DNA from: Cladosporium sp. IMV 00045
Taxonomy: Eukaryota > Ascomycota > Dothideomycetes > Cladosporiales > Cladosporiaceae
Assembly (NCBI GenBank): GCA_001931905.2
Contig: MSJI02000942.1
Span: 1 to 57,442 of the forward strand
DNA: 57,442 nt
Direction: 5' to 3'
Of this stretch, positions 50,557 through 57,442 are shown piece by piece. The position numbers and the translations under genes are program-made. The notes under the pieces are model-generated. The model saw only the letters and a program-made list of their open reading frames with translations, ran no database searches and was not told the origin of the DNA. The first letter of the stretch is position 1, and every line of letters starts with the position of its first letter.

Positions 50557-50884
50557 TTGAATCAAGCTTGGGTGGGTCGCATCATGGACTCGCTGCGTTA
50601 CCTTGCTGGTGTTGACTTAATGCCAGCTCACCAGCACGCCCAGGTCAACTTTCGCATCTGCGACTACAATCCTATGACAGCATCTCCAGACAGCGACAAC
50701 GGTTGTGGCGCTCATACGGACTACGCTACCTTCAGCATTATCTTCCAGGACGGTACGAGCGGTCTTGAGTTCGAGGATCCTAATTCAGATGACACCTGTC
50801 TCTGTTCCGGGCCATGCAACTGTCGTTCTGGCTGGCTGGTGCGCCGTTATACTCACTGGTGCAAGTGTGGTCGCGAAGCAAGAG
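50557..50884 (+). pseudogene. 2-oxoglutarate/Fe(II) oxygenase fragment broken by frameshift and LINE insertion
   Basis: The translation NFRICDYNPM, then GCGAHTDYATFSIIFQDG and GLEFEDP is the core of an isopenicillin-N-synthase-like 2OG-Fe(II) oxygenase, with the iron-binding His-x-Asp (HTD) intact. At about 50795 the frame shifts; the correct continuation, PVSVPGHATVVLAGWCAVILTG, is readable in the next frame. Before the second iron His and the Arg that binds 2-oxoglutarate can appear, the sequence runs into the LINE-B 5' UTR. The front part (before about residue 150 of a normal protein) is also missing. So this is a host gene destroyed by at least two events. Confidence 0.75.
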
Positions 50885-50993
50885 AGAGACTACAACTTTG
50901 TCACGGACAGGGTCGATTTTGATATAATTTGAAAGCGCGGAGTAAGCGGATCAACTGCACCCGATCGATATCCCCAGCGCCTCGCTGGCGGGC

Positions 50994-52765
50994 ATGTCAC
51001 CCCTCATCAAAGGCGGCGGAGGGACAGCCTCAAGTGACGTCCAGGGGTCCGCGACGCGCGGGGAGACCCCGGACCCATTGGAAGCCAGTTTCAGTTCTCC
51101 GCCCCGATTTTTCGAAGCGGACCGCGAAGAGATGAAGAGTGGCAAAGCCGTACCAAGGGGCCCACGTGTCCAAAGAAGAGGAGAACAGACGTGGGCTTTG
51201 ACGCCAGCATCGACGGAGGTACCCTCTTGTACGCGATGCAAGACATGATCGCAAAAGCCCTGAGCGGCCTCACTGGTCCCAGAGCAGTCGCCGGATGCTC
51301 GCATGATGCGCAGGGTTTTCGTGCAGAAATGGAAAAGGAACTCCAAAAAGTTGAGCTGAACCTAACGCAGCTGGTGACTACAGCAATGGCAAGCATGCAG
51401 GCTGAAGCAGACAGACGAGCGGACGAGATGTTCCAGAGCCTGAAACAAATGCTCGCTAGCACGCCCAGACCCGAAACAAGCGTCACAGCGCCGCAGCTAG
51501 GAAAAAGTGCTTCCCAAGGAGGCACGACACACCCCCCTAATGCGAAAGGAGAACAGATAAGCTGGGCCAACATCGCTGAGTCCAGGACAGGTAACGGCTG
51601 GACCACAGTCACGAAAGGCAAGAAGAAAGTGCGGAAACATCCGCGAGGCCAGCGACGAGTCCTGTTCGTCAGGAATGTACAATCACACGACTGTGACCCT
51701 AGGGACATCATGTTCGAGGTCAACAAGGCTCTGGCTCACGCGAGAGCCCATGTGACGGTAAGACTGACCAAAATGGGATATACCGAGAGAGGCAACTTGA
51801 CAGGTGTGATGAGCGAAAACGCAAGTTCGGAAGAGCTGCTCGATTACTCATCTACTGTTATGGCAGCCGTTGAAAAGCTGGACCCTGAGGTTGCATACAT
51901 GGAAAAGACAGAAAGGTGGCTCAAGCTGCGGGTTCACGGCGTCGAGCTGGATCGCTACATGAGCGAAGGTGGACTAGACGTAGCACGTGAGGAGATCGAA
52001 CTGATGGTAGGTGAACAGTTACCCTTCGCACCGCGATGGATCAAGGGTGACACATTAGCGGAACGCTTCAACAGTGGCAGCATCAAGAGATCGACACTGG
52101 TCTTGACCGTGAAAAGCAAGAAGGCTGCGGATGTGATCATGGCGAAGGGGCTGACTTTTGGTGGCAGGCGCCACGAGGTGGAGAGGTTCTGGGAACGAGG
52201 GGAAGGTGGGATGTGCATGCGCTGCTGTGCCCGAGACCACTTCGGTCAGTGTAATGAAGACCCTAAATGCTTCGTTTGTGCCGGAGACCACGAAGGAAGC
52301 AAGCACGGATGTACGGCCGAAGGCTGAAGCCAAACATCAGGACCATGTGAGCGCCATGTGGCGAAATGTGCAAATTGCAAAGGCCCACACCCGGCGACAT
52401 CGCCAAGGTGCCCGGAAAGGAGACCGAACCGACAGACCCGCCAGCAGAAGAGGGCCGAAATGCGTAGCAGCCCGCCGACGATGGAATCAGCAGCAGAAGA
52501 GGATGACCTTACAATAGACGGAGATCGGATTGAAATGGAGATAACACCCGCTGACCTGAATCAGATCGTCCCGACACAGGTGATCCCAACATCGTCAGAA
52601 ATGAGCACACCAGAACCGCTACCGCAGAACAAACCATCACAACCATCACCCCGACCGACAAGGGAACTCCGGCCGAGGACCAAAATGGTGGCAAGGGCGG
52701 CCCGGATCTTCGAACCCAACGACCCGACGCACATGTCCATTGACTATGATAGTGATACAACATAA
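50994..52765 (+). pseudogene. LINE-B ORF1 (gag-like), frameshift and stop
   Basis: The N-terminus MSPLIKGGGGT is in one frame (50994-51180). The rest is in another, beginning GFDASIDGGTLLYAMQDM and running to TAA 52763-52765, so a frameshift lies near 51185. The middle has coiled-coil character (EMEKELQKVELNLTQL) and a conserved block near 51700-52000 (DPRDIMFEVNKALAHA). Three CCHC-type knuckles follow: CMRCCARDHFGQC, CFVCAGDHEGSKHGC and CANCKGPHPATSPRC. An in-frame TGA at 52325-52327 separates the second from the third. The protein would bind element RNA in the ribonucleoprotein particle. The end overlaps the start of ORF2 by 20 nt. Confidence 0.85.
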
Positions 52766-55700
52766 CTGCAACGGCACAGCTGTGTCAACGATAGCCGCGC
52801 TGGAGGCAACTATAGAGCGAAGAGCTGAAGTGGCGTGCCTACAAAAGCCATACGTGGGGAAGAAATATGTGATCAGCCATCCGGGATTTCAGATTCGGTG
52901 GCCGGAATGCGCGAAGAGAGACACGAGAGTAGCACTAGCCATCCGAAACGACGCGCTGGACCGGTACGTGTTCGAGGAGAGGACGGACCTGGTGGACAGC
53001 CCCTACGTGCAGTGCTTAGACGTCTGGAAGACAAAGAACCGCAGGAAGGTTCGAAGAACGAGGCTGGTGAATGTCTACAACAAAGCCAGAGTTCAAGGCG
53101 GCAGATACGGGATAGACCACGTAGATGTGTTGCGACTCACCGAGGGCCGAACCATCCTCGCAGGCGACTTCAATGCTCGCAGTCCTTTGTGGGACCCGCG
53201 GGTGGCAGGAAGGCAGAACGCAGGGAAGGTGGAGCGCTTGATCGAGAAGCGCGAGCTGCTCATCAACAACAACGACCACCAGCCCACGAGGTGTGGGAGG
53301 AATTGTAGGTCAATAATTGACTTGACCCTGAGTACCCGGAGGGTCGGAGCACTGGTCACGTGGGAGATCGACGAGTCGCTGGCCACATCTGACCACGAGG
53401 TAATCGTCTTTGAGTGGGCACCACTTAACGCGGGCTTCCCGGAAAGACAGATGAATGCTACACAAAACTGGAATATCGATCGGCTCTGCGCAGACGAGCA
53501 AGCATTAGAAGAAGCAAGCAAACACTGGCTTGAGCTGAGTGAAGGAAGGTCGCTGATCAATGCGTGGGCCACGTCACCAACAGATCTCGAAGCCGAAGCA
53601 ATATGGATTCAAGACAGCCTACGAGCCGTAATGGACAGACATGCCGCTGGTAGAGCGCCGAGACCACGATCGAAGCGCTGGTGGACGGACGAGATCAGAC
53701 AGCAGAGAGGGCTGTTTGGGAGCGCTAGACGTGCTCACAACGACGGCCGTATTTGCTTTGATGAGTACCGTAGGGTGAGGAACGACTATTACACGTTCAT
53801 CCGAAGAGCGAAGAGACTGGCCTGGGAATGTTTTCTCGAGGGTGTCCTCCCAGACGATGGAAAAGGTTCGGAAGCGACAGCTGATCCTGCAAGGTGCTGG
53901 CAAGCGCTACGGTACACCAAGCCGCAGGTACCGTCATACACACCAGTGATCAAGGTGGCGGGCGTTGACGGCCACCCTGACAAGACCGCAGCGACGGCGG
54001 AGGAGAAAGAAGAGATCTTCATGGCACAGGCATTCCCACACCAAGCGATGGACAGCGAGAAAATCCAGATCCCAGATACGAGTGCTGGCGTGAGCGCAGA
54101 ACAGGTCCGCGAAGCTTTGTTCACGCAGGCTGTCAACAAAGCCCCCGGCATAGACGGAATTAGCTTCAGAGCGCTGAGACTACTGTGGCGGTGGGTAGAA
54201 CACCGTGTGGTAGCTCTGGTGCAAGGCTGTATCCGGACGGGATACCATCCCTGCACGTGGAAGACCGCAAAGGGCATCCTCCTGCGCAAACAGGGCAAAC
54301 CCACGTACAGCGTCGCCAAATCATATAGAGTCATCAGCCTGCTCAACTGTCTCGGAAAAGTGGTCGAGAGGGCAGCTGCAACTTGGATCGCGTCGTACTG
54401 CGAAACGAACGACATCTTCTATAGAGGGCAGTTCGGATGCCGATGGGGAAGGGGAACGTCAGATGCAGTGGCTCAACTGGTTGCAAAAGTCGAGAATGCG
54501 TGGAGCCAGAAACGAGTCGGACTCGCACTGCTCCTGGATGTCAAAGGCGCTTTTGACCGGGTCAACAAACAGAAGCTCATCTGGCGGATGATACAAGTCG
54601 GTATAGCGGGCAACATCGTGCGTTGGGTGGACTCGTTCTTGTCGGACCGTCGAGCCATGTTGGTAATTGACGGAAGGACGGGCGAGACCCGCAGCATTCA
54701 AGCAGGCCTCCCGCAAGGATCACCTACATCACCGATCCTGTTCATCTTGTCTATTAGCGAGATGTTCCAGTGGCTAGAGGACAGACATCCGAGACTTAGC
54801 GCCATCTCCTTCGTGGATGACGTTGGGCTAGTGACGGAATGTCACGACCTGGACGACGGCACGACCCAGCTTGATAAAATCGAGAGAGACGCGATCCAAT
54901 GGGGATCGGACAATAAAGTCGAATTCGAAGTCAGCAAGACGGAGGTACTCGTCTTCAGCAGGCGTCGAAAGATCTTGCAAGAGGCAAAATCGGTGACCGT
55001 TCGCATCGGACAGCAGACCTTTGCCATCAAGCAGGAGGCGACCAGATGGCTCGGCTTCTGGCTGGATCCGAAGCTGTCGTTCTAGACACACTTCGAGGAT
55101 AGGATAGCTAGAGCCAAGGGGGCTCTTCAGCAAGTATCAAGCCTCAGCAGGAGTAATGGCGGCTTGTCCGTCAACTTGATGCGGAGAGTGGTAACGGCTG
55201 CAGTGACTTCCGTGGCCATGTACAGATCGGAGATTTGGTGGAGGGGCCAGAAAGACCGTCTGAACAAAGTGCAGCTGTTGCTGAACAGTCAAGCCAGGGC
55301 CATCACAGGGCTGTTGAGATCGACCCCTCGAGCCTTCCTTCGGGCGGAGTCCTGCTTACCCACCGCCCAAGACCTCCTCGATCATCGTCAGACCAGGTTC
55401 GCGGTGCGAGCACTCAATGCGAACGGAGATCATCCAACGCACCAGCTGTTGCCTGCCAACTTCCGCCACGGTGAACTTTACCGACACGAAGGAGCAACGG
55501 GCCAGCCGTCGAGCATCGGTTGGATGAGACCGGAAAAGACGCACCGATCGTTCGGGGGCAGACTGGCACAGCAGATAGTGAGGCACGTCAGCTACGACAC
55601 CGAGTATGGATTCGAGCTGCCTCGCAAAGTGGACTTGCCTGTAGAGCCCAGTGATTCGGACTCAAGGCTACTCACAGATGCCGCAAAGAATGCAGCCCGA

Positions 55701-56625
55701 CAATCCGCAGCAACTAACACTGTTTGTGAGCACAACCAAGGATGTAAGCTTTGGCCTAGGGGTCGCGTGGAGAGAACAGTATGCATGGAAGACCAAAATG
55801 TCATCGCTGGGCAATTACATCACCACAGCCGATGCTGCGTTGCTCGCCATCGGCACGGGCGTGAAGAACCTCAACTCAATATTCTCCAGGACAGATCACT
55901 GCCGCGCCGAGATTGCTACGGAGTCGCGGGCTGCACTGGCCGCCATCCAGAACCGCGAGCAATGGACCCCACTGGTAATCACCGGCATCAAAAGACACGC
56001 ACACAGCATCGAAGACGCAGGAGGCCGAGTGGTCCTGACGTGGCTTTCAGATCGCGAAGATATAGAGGGCTACAAGATGGCACGAGCCAAAGCACAACGA
56101 GCAGCCAAGCAACAACCCAAAGAAATGCGATCAGCCTCGCTATCTTACGTGAAACAAGCCATCAAGGAGAGGTGGAAGCCAACAACCAAGATCAACAAAC
56201 ATCCCAAAGACGCCAAGAAATCTGTTGCAGCTCGCTACTTGCAGCTCAAGTCTGGCCATGCTGTCACTGGTGCCCACCTGCTGAGGATCGGTAAGGCCCA
56301 AGATGCGCAATGCTGGTGGTGTGGCGAGAACAGTCAAACGGTCGCCCACCTCTTCCTAAAATGCCGGAAGTGGCGAAGGCAGCGCGATTCTATGCTGCAG
56401 AAGCTGCGCGAGAGAAAGATCGCGATCAGCGGAAGGCGACAGCAGGCAGACCTGAGGACACTATTTGCAGACGAGGCTATTACCGAAGTCCTTCAGTTTC
56501 TTGACAACACAGAAGTGGGCAAGAAGCTGACCGGAGACGCGTACAAGAATGACTCGTGGGATATCGAAAGGTTGGATCGGAGCGCAGATGAGGAAGACAG
56601 GATGTTGGGAGACAGAAGGGGGTGA
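52746..56625 (+). pseudogene. LINE-B ORF2: endonuclease, reverse transcriptase, RNase H; broken
   Basis: From ATG 52746: an apurinic-like endonuclease with QHNCNG, GDFNARSPLWDP and SDHEVIVFE, but LQKPY where the catalytic Glu of LQEP is expected. Next is the reverse transcriptase: LLLDVKGAFDRVN, GLPQGSPTSPILF and FVDDVG (catalytic Asp pair). TAG at 55083-55085 interrupts the frame, most simply from CAG. The same frame resumes (IARAKGALQQVSS, WWRGQKDRLN, LNSQARAITG), and near 55690 a frameshift leads into the RNase H domain (AELATES-type Glu region, ESRAALAAIQ). The end is a knuckle, CWWCGENSQTVAHLFLKC. The enzyme would nick DNA and copy element RNA at the target, but this copy cannot do so. 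Confidence 0.9.
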
Positions 56626-56828
56626 GGTGAGAGATGAAGCGTGACAACGACAAGAAAGTAGGAGGGCGCAAGCCCAAAAGCTGTGGCGACTTGGTAAAGT
56701 CGGGACAGCGAGCAAGGGTGTGCGGATGAAGTCCGAGGCGAGAGCAAATGTAGAAGCCATAGAGATCGTCGCGAAGATAGCCGACGTGCCATAAGCTATT
56801 TAGCTTGAATGCAGTATGATTTAAAAAA

Positions 56829-57442
56829 GGGGTAAAAAGATGTGGATTCTTTGCATGGGATAACGAGATGACTAATAACGATTAGCAATCGATATCGTCA
56901 CTTCCAATGATAAAGAAGCTCTGATGAAAGAATCGCATACACAATTCACTAAACTTCTATCTCTTCCTAGATGTACATCGATGGGTTTTATCGAAGCTCA
57001 GTGTTCCAACATGCGGTAAAATATGTCAGCTGGTCTTCTATCGTGTCTCCAGATCAATCTTTACCGCTTCTTTCGAGAGGTATTCAGTGACGCCTCCTGG
57101 GCCCAAAGTTTTATCCACATAGATGTGACTATGCTAGAGAACAGACATCTGAGGGGTACCGCCCGAGCTATAAGCAATGCACCTAGTCTTCGCTCTCAGA
57201 ACGTGCTCAAGATCAAGATCGAGCAGAACAATTTGGAACGTCAGATGATCGCGATCTACATACGCTGTGATCTGTTGGATCTATCTTGTTTGCTCAGAAT
57301 GTGCTCAAGCGCGGATATCGTTGGTTCTTTTGGTGTTCCGCCGCGTGAGAAAGCAATGGGACACAAACACCCGGCTTGATGGATTGTATCTTGATCGTTC
57401 TGGCTCCTCTCTGGTGACATAGCCCGTCGCTAAACAAAGAAG
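56829..57442. other. Sequence right of LINE-B, no gene seen
   Basis: 600 nt to the window end. A frame at 57023-57379 is open but has no recognisable character. A 22-nt stretch near 57131 resembles the LINE-B piece coding LEDRHPR, possibly by chance. Confidence 0.3.

Larger units (their letters stand above)
50885..56828 (+). mobile_element. Near full-length Tad1-like LINE (LINE-B), inactivated
   Basis: A 5.9-kb non-LTR retrotransposon. A 5' UTR starts near 50885-50895, ORF1 near 50994 and ORF2 at 52746. The 3' UTR (56626-56822) is shared with the copy at 7.4-7.65 kb, and the element ends in AAAAAA at 56823-56828. It carries at least four disabling changes (frameshift near 51185, TGA 52325, TAG 55083, frameshift near 55690) and a Glu-to-Lys change in the endonuclease. 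It interrupts a 2OG oxygenase pseudogene. The domain order (gag-like ORF1 with zinc knuckles; endonuclease, reverse transcriptase, RNase H, zinc knuckle) is typical of the fungal Tad1 clade. Confidence 0.92.

Noticed and set aside
57023..57379. 118-residue plus-strand frame at the right end
   Set aside because: No recognisable domain; a short match to LEDRHPR coding DNA of LINE-B is too small to support either a gene or a remnant.
1..57442. tRNA genes, rRNA, CRISPR arrays, bacterial operons
   Set aside because: No cloverleaf with A/B box pairs, no rRNA-like conserved stretch, no spaced direct repeats of CRISPR type; spliced genes exclude a prokaryote.

Overview
The window is genomic DNA of a filamentous ascomycete (Pezizomycotina). 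The evidence is: genes split by very short GT-AG introns (42-61 nt, two of 88 nt) with CTNAC-like branch points; families that are typical of these fungi (PhzF/RidA, fungal kinase-like proteins, OTT_1508-like deaminase, BTB, RBR, secreted small proteins); and Tad1-type LINE retrotransposons with RNase H and zinc-knuckle tails. A dothideomycete is my best guess, with low confidence. Gene density is low, and degraded transposons and pseudogenes are common, so it reads as an accessory or subtelomere-like region.

Layout. 1-0.9 kb: C-terminal end of a pogo/Fot1-like transposase and a 5'-end-only LINE fragment. 1.9-3.8 kb: divergent RidA-like and PhzF-like genes sharing a promoter with a 12-bp-arm hairpin. 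4.6-6.1 kb: arrestin-like gene with a minisatellite leader. 6.3-7.7 kb: decayed LINE tail with a 27-nt poly(A). 9.5-13.5 kb: small Cys-rich protein, kinase-like protein, zinc-finger protein. 14.4-17.8 kb: P-loop kinase/HAD/UPRTase fusion followed by a CYTH triphosphatase-like gene. 18.6-24.8 kb: tail-anchored protein with an RHTAVH (HEPN-like) motif, CCCH protein with a possible EhD/EhK nuclease core, and a HerA/FtsK-like ATPase carrying an in-frame TGA. 25.5-27.3 kb: four-exon RNase III-like gene with degenerate catalytic residues. 28.1-33.0 kb: GTP cyclohydrolase I divergent from a huge single-exon protein that joins methyltransferase, BBE-like FAD oxidase, phosphomevalonate-kinase-like P-loop and APRT-like phosphoribosyltransferase domains. 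33.7-36.5 kb: LINE 3' end, GNAT-like gene, secreted protein gene. 37-39.7 kb: LINE ORF1 fragment and an RBR ubiquitin-ligase pseudogene. 40-46 kb: small hypothetical genes, a BTB gene, and a decayed copy of the phosphoribosyltransferase domain. 46.4-48.6 kb: OTT_1508-like deaminase. 49-56.8 kb: a 5'-truncated LINE (type A) ending in an (ATC)n tail, another LINE-B 5' stub, a broken 2-oxoglutarate oxygenase, and a nearly full-length but dead LINE-B inserted in it.

How the genes may work together (inference). The most striking content is nucleotide- and nucleic-acid-directed enzymes in unusual fusions: two different phosphoribosyltransferase fusions plus a decayed third copy, GTP cyclohydrolase I, a CYTH triphosphatase, a deaminase, an RNase III-like protein, and possible HEPN and DXO/PD-(D/E)XK-like nucleases. 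The GTP cyclohydrolase I and the MTase-oxidase-kinase-PRTase fusion share one divergent promoter region. They are the best candidate here for an undescribed pathway, perhaps making or salvaging a modified purine, pterin or nucleoside. Gene models were spliced by hand from the sequence; no database search was possible.
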